33,416 nt of DNA, from NCBI RefSeq assembly GCF_010093595.1, contig NW_022985439.1, forward strand, positions 368,336 to 401,751, given 5' to 3'. This stretch comes from Mytilinidion resinicola. Lineage: Eukaryota; Ascomycota; Dothideomycetes; Mytilinidiales; Mytilinidiaceae. Position numbers and translations under genes: made by a program. Each line of letters opens with the position of its first letter. The stretch's first letter is position 1. The notes beneath the pieces are model-generated. The model was not told where the DNA came from and made no database searches. It saw only the letters and a list, made by a program, of their open reading frames with translations. Positions 11,601-21,234 of the stretch are shown here, piece by piece.

Positions 11601-12215
11601 GCTCTTAATAAATATCTAATTCCTAACGCTAAGGTTAGCAAGATATTATAACTAATACTAGGGTGTTACACCAACCTTTAAGAGGGGAGATAGAGTCTAC
11701 CTACTCCGCAAAAATATTAAAATAAAATAACTAAGTAAAAAGTTAGACTATATTAAGATTAGACTATTTAAAATATAGGATGTTATTAGCCTAGTAAACT
11801 ATAAGCTTAGGCTACCTAATAGGATAAAAATATACCCGGTTTTCTATATATTGCTACTAGAACCCGCACTACTAAACGCTAAGCTAGAAAATAATATAGA
11901 GGTCGACAACAATAATAAATATAAGGTCGAGCAAATCCTGGATTCCTAATAGCATAATTAGCGAAAAGAGTACCTAATTAAGTGGAAAGAATACAGCACC
12001 TCCGAGAATATATAGGAACCGGTTAAGAGTTTAGCAAACTATTAGGAACTCCTGCAGCAGTTTCACCGCCAGAATCCGGAATAGCCTAGAAAAACGGTAA
12101 CAGCGCACTATCTAACTAGAAAGAATTAAAGGAACCCGGAGAAGGAATACTATTACTATATAATCAGAATATATAGTAATAGAATAGATAGCTAGCAGTG
12201 CCCAGCACACCTAGG
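8530..12215 (+). pseudogene. gypsy-1 pol: protease, RT, RNase H, integrase, chromodomain; RIP-inactivated
   Basis: Frame 1 carries the whole replication and integration machinery. Protease: LLDSS at about 8686-8700 for the family's LLDSG, with Asp at 8692, and IILGIL near 8910. Reverse transcriptase: about 9280-9930, with YFNN at 9730-9741 for YxDD, both Asp codons changed to AAT. RNase H: about 10165-10545. Integrase: zinc region about 10830-10990 with Cys lost, and catalytic Asp 11122, Asp 11245 and Glu 11353 all still present. Chromodomain: about 11915-12065 (KYKVEQILDS onward, WKEYS), which in chromoviruses steers integration to marked chromatin. Nonsense codons are TAG/TAA throughout. 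The true stop is uncertain; the frame probably ends near 12215. Confidence 0.9.
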
Positions 12216-12580
12216 GGAGAGAAGAAGTACCCGACGGTTCCTAAGGCAGAAGGCGAGCCTTCCTGCTCGGCACGTTCTTATTCTTTCTGCCTAGCCTTTT
12301 TCCAATCCTTTTTTTCTAACTTCTTAAGGGTACAGAACCTATATTAAAGCATATTAGCTTCTTAATACTTAAGCAGGTCCTCCTGCTTCTCTAAACGCTC
12401 CACCTTTACTAATACAGTATATATAGCCTTAGACTAAAGTTGCACCGCTTTACAGGCAGCGGACTTTTTAGTATAAAGCTTTGCATAAGTCTGGTCTACC
12501 TAAGCAACTAAGGGGAGTAAGCTAGGAAAACCCCAGAACTAGAATATACCTATAATCCGCCGAAGTAACACCACTAGCAT
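12164..12580 (-). pseudogene. Antisense reading frame between gypsy-1 pol and 3' LTR, decayed
   Basis: On the minus strand a frame starts with ATG (12580-12578) and runs 138 codons to TGA (12166-12164). It is broken by six in-frame stops, all TAG or TAA, each explained by one C-to-T or G-to-A change of CAG, CAA or TGG, so the ancestral frame was probably open. The product would begin with a hydrophobic segment (MLVVLLRRIIGIF, then FWGFPSLLPLVA) and continue as a Lys/Glu/Gln-rich coil (VKVERLEKQEDLLKY, LKKLEKKDWKKARQKE). The 3' end overlaps the end of pol. Antisense frames in this position are known from plant Tat-lineage gypsy elements; I do not know an established fungal family for this one, and no function can be assigned. 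Confidence 0.5.
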
Positions 12581-12851
12581 TGCATTTTAATTAACCTTAT
12601 TAAATATATTCCCTATAACAACCGGAGGCCGAAAGGAGCACCTTATAGTCTAAGGACCGCTTATAGCAGAAGGAATAAGAAACTATAGGAATACTAGAAA
12701 AAGCAATACAGGCACTAAAAATAGCACGTTGTTTAACCTTATTAGATATTATAGAAGAAATAGAACAGCATAATAACGGCCCAGTAAGTGGGATATTACC
12801 AGCTATTTATCCGAGACCCTACCACGGAATTACTTTCGGGCCGAAAGCCTT
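12581..12851 (+). other. gypsy-1 3' untranslated region
   Basis: Sequence between the antisense frame and the polypurine tract. No convincing coding frame or structure is visible. Confidence 0.5.
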
Positions 12852-12866
12852 AGAAGGGGGAGCGAG
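12852..12866 (+). promoter_or_regulatory. gypsy-1 polypurine tract (plus-strand primer)
   Basis: AGAAGGGGGAGCGAG directly before the 3' LTR, the normal place for the purine-rich primer of plus-strand DNA synthesis. One C interrupts the purines. Confidence 0.75.
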
Positions 12867-13368
12867 TGTTACAACCCGTAATATAAACCACCCGAGCGCG
12901 GAGGCACTTATAGAAATAAGTAAGTAGATAAGACTAATTATAGAGAACTAGGTTACGGGACTAAAAGGGTCGCGTGTAGAACGCATAGGGATCCTGGATT
13001 CCCCTACGGACTGCTAGTAAATAGGAATAATCTAAGAATAGGAATCACGGGACGAAGGGATTACGTAATAGATTAGTTAGATTACACAGGGACAGTAGGA
13101 TCCAGATTGCAAGGATTACGGGCGATTTCTACAATCTATAGATTTCTTAGGACGGAGCTTTCGTATAAAGGGACGCTTCTTTGCATAGATAGGAACCTTA
13201 TATTCAACTTAAGACTTTAATACTACCTATTAGAAGTAACCACCCCGTTTTAGATCTTAATTAATTATTACCTTACCTTTTAAAAACTATTACACCCCGA
13301 TAACAACTTACCTATACCCTGCCCTAGTGTAAGACACTTAAAAGGTATAGAAAAGACGACCCGTTATA
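12867..13368 (+). repeat. gypsy-1 3' LTR
   Basis: Starts TGTTACAACCCGTAATA and ends CCGTTATA; same length as the 5' LTR. It keeps more C and G than the 5' copy at several sites (for example CCCGAGCGCGGAG against CCTAAGCGCGAAG), so the two LTRs were mutated at different positions. Confidence 0.93.
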
Positions 13369-15104
13369 AATAAGCGCAAATTATATAGGAAGGAACTTTT
13401 TAAAGGCCTTAGTTCTATCTAGGTACTACTCTATATATTAGAAACGTATAGCAGTAATAGAAAAGCAGGCAAGTTCTTCTATAGCTATTTACTAAATAAT
13501 AAAAACCGCGTTAATTACCTTTTTTTTGCACACCTATAGTTAATTAAGCTCCTTAAGTCTAACTATAATATTATCCTCCTTAACTATATATATAAAACTA
13601 ACTGTTTTAGTATACTATTACTGTATATAATAGGTATTATATATATAGGAACTAGCTTTAAAATTGCCTATTATTTTATTCTAAGAAAAAAGGACCCGAA
13701 CTATAACTAGGCAGTATAATAGCTTTATAAGCTCTTCTAAGCATATTTACTACGCCCACGCGTTTTCTATATAGATAAAAAAGCCGCGTTAAAAAAGGCC
13801 CTAAAAGCTAAGTAGCCGGGTGTTCTATAGCTGCTATATATATAGTATATTAATAAGAACTTTGTTACTAAGCTAGCTAAGGTCTATAAAAAGGCACCTA
13901 TATATAAGGTAGGCAGCGCACCTTCTATACTTATAATAGATAAAAAAAGAGCTGCTGTATAGAAAAAGAAATAGGATAAAAAAAGTAAATTCCTTGGCCG
14001 CTAGAGCGCTCTAGTTAGGAAAGTTAATTAGGATAAGTTTAAGAGTAAGTAGAAAAAGCTACAGAAGGACTATAAGGAGAGGTGGCAGCTAATTAAGTAT
14101 ATAGATAATAAGTAGTAGCTGTATAGGTGGTAGTAGGCGTACTGCTATATAAAAAGCACTTAATATTTTAGTACAGTATAAGTGTTTACTTATATCCTAT
14201 TTCTTAATTATTCTTTAAGCTATACTCTTGCCCTCTTTAGCGCTGCTTATTCTACACGACTGTAAACCCCTTATAAAGTTTAGGCTTTAAATTCGCACGT
14301 TTTAGTGTTAAGTTTTGGGTCGAGCAGATGCAAATTTAGGTGTATAATGCTAACCGATCACAGTGTTACATCACAGATTGAGGGCGGCCACGGCACGCTG
14401 AAACAGTACCTCCAGGTCTCTACCGGCCACCTATACAATGTTCTCCTCAACATATTCAACCTTATACTCAATAGCCAGGCTACGTACAAGGACAAGAAGG
14501 CCTCGCAGCATGCTCGGTGGCCTTACGACGTGAATTTACCAGAATTCCATAACCTACGCTTTAAGATTGCACCGTACGCACTACGCCTTCTCGAGCCTCA
14601 AGTACGGAAGGCTAAGTCAGCTAACTACCAACCGTAGGGCTGTACATGTACGTTTGAAATGATCTATAGCCTCCCGTGTGCGCATACGCTGCATAATCGT
14701 CTACACCAAGCACTAGGCGTCGTTGAGGATGGTGTGCTACGTATACAACCACAAGAGATTGATCATCATTGGTGGTTTCACCGGCCAGATATACTTCAGC
14801 CAGCTATGGAGCTTCCATTTCACAACGTACAGGATCCGGAGGTTGTTACAATTCGTAAGGGCCGCCCAAAGAAGCCGATGAGAGGCCACCATACAGACAA
14901 TAGTACACAGAGAGAGCCATCAAGATTTGAGCGAGCTACGAGCACGGGTGCGGCAGCTACAGGTAGAAGTGTACAGAGTGGACCTCCAGCCATACCTCTA
15001 GGACGCATGCCCACAGCTCCGCCGCCAGCACCGCCTATTTCTGTAGTCCCTCGTCCAGCTCCTGACGCTCGGAATGCCTATCAGTCGACAGCTACACCGG
15101 TTGA
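13369..15104 (+). pseudogene. MULE-1 transposase, catalytic domain and C-terminus; 5' half RIP-mutated, 3' half nearly clean
   Basis: Frame 1 continues the gene split by gypsy-1. The MULE catalytic domain is visible: ILLNYIYKTN at 13570-13599 (family LLxDxTYKTN, so first Asp is now Asn at 13582), second Asp at 13774 in YIDKKAALKKAL, an INKN helix near 13849 whose Cys and His are changed, and the Glu at 14380 in TSQIEGGHGTLK. From about 14290 stops vanish and GC rises. One TAG remains at 14635-14637, just before a SWIM-like zinc motif CxCx9CxH at 14641-14685. After it come HHWWFHRP (about 14764-14787), an AT-hook-like KGRPKK near 14857-14875 and a Pro-rich tail that runs into the N gap. The TAG fits a single CAG-to-TAG change. 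Confidence 0.85.
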
Positions 15105-15689
15105 NNNNNNNNNNNNNNNNNNNNNNNNNNNNNNNNNNNNNNNNNNNNNNNNNNNNNNNNNNNNNNNNNNNNNNNNNNNNNNNNNNNNNNNNNNNNNNNN
15201 NNNNNNNNNNNNNNNNNNNNNNNNNNNNNNNNNNNNNNNNNNNNNNNNNNNNNNNNNNNNNNNNNNNNNNNNNNNNNNNNNNNNNNNNNNNNNNNNNNNN
15301 NNNNNNNNNNNNNNNNNNNNNNNNNNNNNNNNNNNNNNNNNNNNNNNNNNNNNNNNNNNNNNNNNNNNNNNNNNNNNNNNNNNNNNNNNNNNNNNNNNNN
15401 NNNNNNNNNNNNNNNNNNNNNNNNNNNNNNNNNNNNNNNNNNNNNNNNNNNNNNNNNNNNNNNNNNNNNNNNNNNNNNNNNNNNNNNNNNNNNNNNNNNN
15501 NNNNNNNNNNNNNNNNNNNNNNNNNNNNNNNNNNNNNNNNNNNNNNNNNNNNNNNNNNNNNNNNNNNNNNNNNNNNNNNNNNNNNNNNNNNNNNNNNNNN
15601 NNNNNNNNNNNNNNNNNNNNNNNNNNNNNNNNNNNNNNNNNNNNNNNNNNNNNNNNNNNNNNNNNNNNNNNNNNNNNNNNNNNNNNNNN
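15105..15689. other. Assembly gap (585 N)
   Basis: Run of N inside the little-mutated 3' end of MULE-1. Its real length is unknown. Frames read across it mean nothing. Confidence 0.99.
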
Positions 15690-15699
15690 ATAGGTGAAT

Positions 15700-15829
15700 A
15701 ACCGGAGCTCCGGCGCAGTGCTCCGAGCCAATTAGAGGGCGGTGAAACGACAGGGGTTTAGGGGGTGTACAACTACTAGAAAGGGGGGTATATAACTACT
15801 AAAAAGGGGGTGTACAGGTACTAGCGCCC
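15700..15829 (+). repeat. MULE-1 right terminal inverted repeat
   Basis: Reverse complement of the left end at 5023-5150. It includes two subrepeats with TACTAGAAAGGGGGG and TACTAAAAAGGGGG, and ends GGTACTAGCGCCC. Few C/T or G/A changes compared with the left copy. Followed by the TTCTATAT duplication at 15830-15837. Confidence 0.85.
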
Positions 15830-15837
15830 TTCTATAT

Positions 15838-16708
15838 ATAGATAATAAAATAAAAGTATATATACTAGTAGAGTAGTTTTTTCCGCCTTTAGCTAATATA
15901 AACTTATTTAACCTAGAAGGGTTCTAATACCCGGAACTATATAATACTATACTAGATATTATAATTAGGAATATTTTTTTAGCGCTAATAGGAACTATTC
16001 TAGATAAAGCCCTAGGTATTATAGAAATTACTAATAGGTTTTTTAAAAAGTATAAAATATAGCTAGCGCCTATACTAGCTTAGTTTTTTATAAGGTGCCT
16101 ATATAAAGAATACTATTTTTAGCCATTTAAAAATTCTATTATAGTAGTGCTATATAAGCTTTAGAAAGCGTTCTATATAATAGTAAAGGCCTATAAGCTA
16201 ATTACCCTGCTAGAAATAATAGGTAAGCTATTTAAATAAATTATAGCTATATAGCTATTAAAAATTACGGAAGAAAAAAATATACTTCTACCTAGTTAGA
16301 TAAGGGCACGACCAGGATATTTAATATAAATAGTACTTAAGCTTTTTACTAAATAAATCTATACTATATAGAAAGAAAACCTATAGCTTATAGTATTACT
16401 TTTTAGCCTAGATATATTAGGGGCGTTTAACCGTATATTATATAAATATATAATATATAACCTATAGATTTAATAAGTACCGGAGTAAATAGTTAGGTTT
16501 ATAAGGTTTTTTTTATAAAACTATACTATAAGGCTTACTATTAAAAACTTTATAGTAGAACTTATTATAGTTACTATAGGAATACTATAGAGCTTCTCCC
16601 TATTACTAATACTTTTTCTTTTTTTTATTAGTATACTTCTACTAATACTATAGCGCGGTAATATAACAGCCTATAGGTTTTTTAATAATATAAATATTTT
16701 TATATATA
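15838..16708 (+). mobile_element. LINE A, segment 2 (reverse transcriptase part of ORF2)
   Basis: Continues LINE A after MULE-1. The order and sequence match the reverse complement of 24885-24030 in LINE B and 30900-30050 in LINE C. In one frame the translation shows the RT fingers and palm: VVLYKLQKAFY near 16146 (family VLRKPGKADY), KLITLLEIIGKLF near 16195-16235, LDILGAFNRI near 16405-16436 (family LD-GAFDRV, Asp to Asn) and FFNNINIF near 16678-16700 (family F-DD, both Asp to Asn). The TA at 16707-16708 is the left copy of the Fot1-2 target duplication. Confidence 0.85.
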
Positions 16709-18558
16709 ACGTACTCTATAAGTAAGCGGCCTACCTAAGTAAGTAGCCTACCTTATTACTAAAACGCGCTCCGTTAACTTTTAACTACTATACCTTAACA
16801 ACGTAATATATAATTAATTTAAAAAGAAGGCCAGATATATATAGCTATTTTAGCAATCGATAAAAAGCAGTTTAAAAGCGTGCGACGCGCTATTGCAATA
16901 TACAACGTCCCCCGAACAACCCTATAATAACAACGCGCCGGAATAACCGCCTAACGCGATTATAAGCCCAATTTAAAGAAGCTTATAAAGCTAGAGGAAT
17001 TAGTTATTATTTAATATATAATTAACTTAGATTTAAAAGGGTTTACACCGCAGCTAAGCGCTGTATAAAATATAGCTAATAAGCTGCTAAATAAGCGCAG
17101 TGCCGGCTAGGTTAGCAAAAACTGGCTATATAACTTTGTTAAGCGGACTAATAAGCTTTAAATATAGTTTAATCGAAAGTATAATTACTAGAAAGCCTTA
17201 TATAAAAATCTAAGGATTATTATACTATAGTTTAAGCTTATGCGTAATATAAAGGCAAAGTATAGTATTATAGATAATAACTTCTATAACTTTAATAAAA
17301 CTGGCTTTTAGATAGGTGTTATCTTAATAGAAGTAGTTATTATAGGCTTTAAAAAACGGAATCGACTAAAAGCTATATAACTAGGCGATTATAAGTAGGC
17401 TACTATAATTAAGGCTATTAACGCTTATAAGTAGGCAATCCTGCTATTTATTATCTTTATAGGTAAATACCACATTTCTATATAGTATAAGGGCAGTAAT
17501 ATACCGCTAGACTAGGCTATAGTAGTAAGTAATAACGGCTAAATAATAAATAAGCTTAGTATTATATAGCTGTAATATTTTAATATATATATAAAGGACC
17601 GCACCGTAGGTATATATCGCTTGCTTATTTTAGACGGTTATAAAAGCTATAACTTACTTAAATTTAAAGAGCTTTATAAGGAGAATAATATTATTACACT
17701 ATATATACCGCCGCACGCCTTATATCTATTGCAGCCGCTTAATATAGGCTGTTTTACGCTGTTAAAAAAAGCGTACGGTCGCTAAATTAAGGATCTAGCG
17801 CGTAACTATATTAACTATATTATAAAGCTTAAGTTCCTACTAGCTTTTAAAGCAGTATTTAACAACTTATTTATAAAAAGCAATATTTACGCAAGCTTTT
17901 AAGGCGCCGGCCTTATACCGCTTAATCTAGAGGCAGTACTTTTAAAGCTTAATATTATACTTTATATACTATTACCTCCTGCTATAAAGGCTTAATAGGA
18001 ATTAAAAACACTAAGTAATACTTTTAAGCTAGGCTCTTAGTTAGCTTTAATTTATAATCGCATTTAAATATATTAATATAGCTCTTCTACTACAATTTTT
18101 AAGTTGCTTAATTTGCTTATTAGAGGCGCTAAAATGCAGATATATAGGGCTATATTATTGCGCGATTAGGTTATAAGCCTTTAAAAGGTAAATAAGGCCG
18201 CTATAAAGCGTAGAGAGCGCAAAAAAAAGCGAATTTAAAGGCAAGAAGTTCTAATAAAGGTATAGGGCTTTAATATAATCGCTTAAAAGGAAACTAATAA
18301 ATAAATTAAGGGGGAAATGCGTTAAAATAGAAGGCGCCTAGGTGGAAGTATATAATAACAGGCGCGCTGCAGGCGCTGCAGCAAGATAGAATATAACTCT
18401 TATACGTGCTAAAAAGATAAGGAAATTGTTATAGATTAGACTGCAGGTTATATTAAGTTAATATCTATTAGCGTTGTAGAGTAATTTATATTTAATATTG
18501 CGATTTACTTATAAAGTAGGCTACTTACTTAGGTGGGCCGCTTACTTATAGAGTATAT
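16709..18558 (+). mobile_element. Fot1-2: Fot1/pogo-type transposon inserted in LINE A, RIP-mutated
   Basis: An 1850-bp element, a normal size for the Fot1 group. Left end ACGTACTCTATAAGTAAGCG; the right end is its inverted copy with C/T and G/A changes (...CTTACTTATAGAGTATAT). The inverted repeats pair for about 45 bp. TA flanks both sides (16707-16708 and 18559-18560), and LINE B and C show the empty site TATATAGTAAAAG. One transposase frame spans nearly the whole element with no indels. Confidence 0.92.
16820..18484 (+). pseudogene. Fot1-2 transposase (DDE/DDD), RIP-inactivated
   Basis: A single frame of about 555 codons ends in TAA at 18482-18484. It starts with a helix-turn-helix of the psq type (KKQFKSVRRAIAIYNVPRTTL, about 16865-16925), followed by a CENP-B-like second DNA-binding region up to about 17160. 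In the catalytic domain FNKTGF near 17291 stands for FDETGF, so the first Asp is Asn (17294); LILDG keeps the second Asp (17633); LLQPLNIGCF has Asn for the third Asp (17741). A basic tail and a CX2CX4HX4C knuckle at 18368-18409 with His changed to Tyr end the protein, as in Fot1-1. Many TAG/TAA stops. The start is estimated; no clear ATG remains. Confidence 0.88.
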
Positions 18559-18560
18559 TA

Positions 18561-19835
18561 GTAAAAGTATAGAAGAAAACTATAGGGCTATTAAACGGGC
18601 GTATAACTAGTATATAGAGTAGGTAAAAAAGTATAAAGTAGTTTTTATACTAGATAAATACCACCTAATATACTTTATAAGAGCCTGTAAGTCTATTAAT
18701 ATAAAAGCTATAGTTAATATATAGGGCTTTACTAAAGGCTTTATAATAGACCTAAAAATACTAAAGGTCTAGGTAAATTCTAAACTTAAATAGGGCCTGT
18801 ATATTAATACTATAAAGAATAAAGCTATAGCCTAGATAGAGGCCCTTATAAAGCTTATAGTATTAACCTAAAGTATAAGCTTTCGGAAGGTATATATAAT
18901 ATACTCGGCGGTTATTAGGCCTGCTATTATATATAGATATACCTTCTAGTATACTATACTAGGCATAAAAAAGTAGATTAGTAAAATAAAAACTAAGTAG
19001 CTTAAAATAGTATAGAACTAGTGCCTTTATACTATTTTAGGGGTATATAAAATAATAAATATTAGGGTAATAGAGTATAAAATATTATACTCTCTACTTT
19101 AGCTAAAGCTAGAAAAACTTATAGTAGCCTACGCAGACTGTATATATAAAAGGCTAGCCTATAAGTATATTAAAACCTAATATAGCTATATAAGAAAAAT
19201 AGTTTATACTAAATATAGGCCGAAAGGAATACTATAGTACGGCCTAAGCAGGCGTAATAAATTTTATAAGCTTGCAGTAAAGGTATTATAGCTAGCCGCA
19301 TAATATAAAGGTAAATTAGAAGAATTCTATAGGCGTATAAGGCGTGGTATAATCTAGGATAAATATAAAAAAAAGTAGAAAAAGGAATAGAAAGCCTACT
19401 ATAAAGAACTATACTAAAAACCTTTAATACTAGCACTTAATACTAAATAGAGTAAATAATAAAAGGCACTATATAAAGAACTTATAAAAGTAGAAAGTAT
19501 AATTATTATAAACCTATAGATAGAGTATATAGGGCTTAACGGTTACCTCTACTATATAAAAGTGCTTAGCCACCTAATACTAGTATACTTTTACAGGTAT
19601 AGCCTCTAATTCCTAAAATATATTATAATAAGTTACGGAAAATATATTAAGGGCAGGGGCGAGCTATTCTAAAAGGCTAAAATAAGGACGTATAAACAGC
19701 TCTATAGAAGCTAAAAAGGAAAAAAGGCTATAGCCTAATAGCTTTTCTAAAGAACAGACTTCCTACTATACTTTTTAATAGCTAAAAAAAATAGCAGAGG
19801 CGGAAATATAGGTATTCTACCTTTTATAACTTTAT
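18561..19835 (+). pseudogene. LINE A ORF2, C-terminal part (RT thumb and terminal Cys-rich region), broken
   Basis: Translates in step with LINE B and C. It shows the region after the RT active site, AVIRPAIIYRYTFQY near 18905-18955 and KIVQNQCLYTILGVYK near 19005-19052, typical of fungal Tad1-type ORF2. Then comes a Lys-rich linker and a terminal region near 19500-19790 where the family has a Cys/His cluster; here most Cys are Tyr or lost. I see no RNase H domain between the RT and the C-terminus. Stops are TAG/TAA. The real stop codon is unclear. Confidence 0.7.
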
Positions 19836-19838
19836 ATA

Positions 19839-19887
19839 ACTATATATACTATATATACTATATATACTATATATACTATATATACTA
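19839..19887 (+). repeat. 9-bp minisatellite in LINE A 3' UTR
   Basis: Five full units of ACTATATAT in tandem plus a partial unit. The same place in LINE B (22624-22734) and LINE C (28721-28750) holds different numbers of the complementary unit. Confidence 0.85.
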
Positions 19888-20014
19888 CGCCGCCTATATT
19901 ATACATCTACTTAATAGCTATATCTACTTATATACTATAGCTCCTATATATATCGCAGCTTATATAGTACTACCCCTATATATATTATTTAATTTAAGGA
20001 CTAACGCCTTAATA

Positions 20015-20051
20015 AAGGGCACGCGTGCGAAATAATAGTATATATACCCTT
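20015..20051 (+). repeat. LINE A 3' UTR hairpin, one arm mutated
   Basis: The left arm AAGGGCACGCGTGC (20015-20028) and the loop GAAATAATA are as in LINE B and C, but the right arm reads GTATATATACCCTT instead of GCACGCGTGCCCTT, so the stem is lost through C/T and G/A changes in one arm only. Confidence 0.75.
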
Positions 20052-21180
20052 AGAAGGAACACTAAAATCGTAATTCGACCCGTATTATCGTACGGGCGTT
20101 CCTTTCCGTCTTATTCGAACCGCAAGGCCTGTACGAGAGTAAGAATCACGTTTATTACTAGTGCAGCGGCGTTGTGTTATAGCTAGAGGTCGTCTTTAGA
20201 AACGTTATCCTTAACACCGCTAGAATAGCAGAGTTTTCACGGGTTTTAGCAGCTTACTACTACTAAACTTAATACCTATAGATAATAGGAAAATAAATAA
20301 AGGGTTGTTGTCTATAACTATCTAATATCCTATTACCTAGAATACTAACCTAGGGCTATACCTAGTGCCTGTATCTACTAGTAAAGTAATAGGTCTTAAT
20401 TTTAATAGAATAATAGAACACCTTTATACCGGCTATATTAGAAGCCTTTATATCTATAACCCGATAATACCGGAACTAAAAGGACTAGGAAAGTAAAAGT
20501 AAGGATAGTAGCGGTTTAGTTAGTAGATAATAAGGGGTAATAGCTACGCGGCGTCGAGTTATTATAGTAACCTTTTATCTATAAAATACAGTCGGCCTAT
20601 TATTATAAAAACGTTATAGGTAACGTAAAAAGGCTGCTAGTACCTAGGCTGGCGGCCGTAGGGCGTAGTATATAATAGCAGTAATAGTTAGCTCTAGGCT
20701 TTTATAGATGCCTAGTAGACTTATAATAGGCGCTAGTAGAATAGGAAGTATATAAAGTATATATATATTTTTCCTATTTTAGTTCTTTTATACACGGCTA
20801 TATAAGCTCCGGCTTATATAGTACCTTTATATAGTAAGAATATAGTAGAAAGTATATATATATACTTCCTATTTTATATAGCTGCGCGGGCTAGGCCTAT
20901 ATAGCACTTCTATAGAACGGGAAGTATATATATTCTTTACGGCCTTTCTATTTTACTAGCAGCTATCGTATAAAAAGGAAGATTAACACCTTACTAGTAA
21001 TACTGTCTATATAGCCCGAAAAAATAGATGCGTATATTAGTTTATTAAAAGGCAGAGGTAAGCTATAAAATAGGCTTAAGAAGCAAATTAGGTATATACA
21101 GGCGGGAGATAGTTTAATCTAGGCCGGATACTGTAAAAACACTTTATATAGAAAACTATAGTAAGAAAGCTAGGTAGGTA
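20052..21180. mobile_element. Unclassified insert of about 1.1 kb in the LINE A 3' UTR
   Basis: LINE B and C lack this block, so it entered LINE A later. Ends are approximate and no clean target duplication is seen. GC is somewhat higher at 20050-20230 than around it. At 20742-20781, 20847-20876 and 20919-20955 three related blocks read GGAAGTATATA..., ending in CCTATTTTA or CTATTTTA, partly self-complementary; this looks like the promoter part of an LTR, perhaps of a Copia element, but I see no paired LTRs and no coding domain. Confidence 0.5.
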
Positions 21181-21234
21181 GCTTTATATTTACAACTTAC
21201 TATATATTTAGCTAGCTAAATATAATATACCTAG

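Larger units (their letters stand above)
5742..13368 (+). mobile_element. gypsy-1: full-length Ty3/Gypsy chromovirus with two 502-bp LTRs
   Basis: A complete LTR retrotransposon of 7627 bp inserted in the MULE-1 transposase gene. It is flanked by the 5-bp duplication AATAA (5737-5741 and 13369-13373). Internal order is gag, protease, reverse transcriptase, RNase H, integrase, chromodomain, which is that of Ty3/Gypsy chromoviruses. Gag is in frame 2 and pol in frame 1. Both genes are full of TAG/TAA stops, and the two LTRs differ almost only by transitions, as RIP produces. A decayed antisense reading frame lies between pol and the 3' LTR. Confidence 0.92.
5023..15829 (+). mobile_element. MULE-1: Mutator-like DNA transposon carrying a nested gypsy element
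   Basis: A Mutator-like element inserted in LINE A. It has long terminal inverted repeats (left from 5023, right ending at 15829) and a target duplication TTCTATAT at 5015-5022 and 15830-15837; a 9-bp reading is possible. The empty site is seen in LINE B and LINE C as CTCTATATATAG or its mutated form. Inside is one transposase gene, split at 5741/13369 by gypsy-1 and interrupted near its 3' end by a run of N. Without gypsy-1 the element is about 3.2 kb, as placed in this assembly. The 3' end (from about 14290) is hardly mutated while the 5' end is heavily mutated. Confidence 0.85.

Noticed and set aside
14659..15731. Long open frames that run through the N gap on both strands
   Set aside because: Unknown bases cannot give stops, so their length is an artefact. 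Only the part up to 15104 on the plus strand is real MULE sequence.
19209..19436. A 75-codon antisense open frame at the same place in all three LINE copies (also 23137-23364 and 29154-29381)
   Set aside because: It lies opposite the Lys-rich linker of ORF2. It is conserved because the sense strand is homologous, not because the antisense frame is selected; the sense codons there happen not to give antisense stops. No start context or domain.
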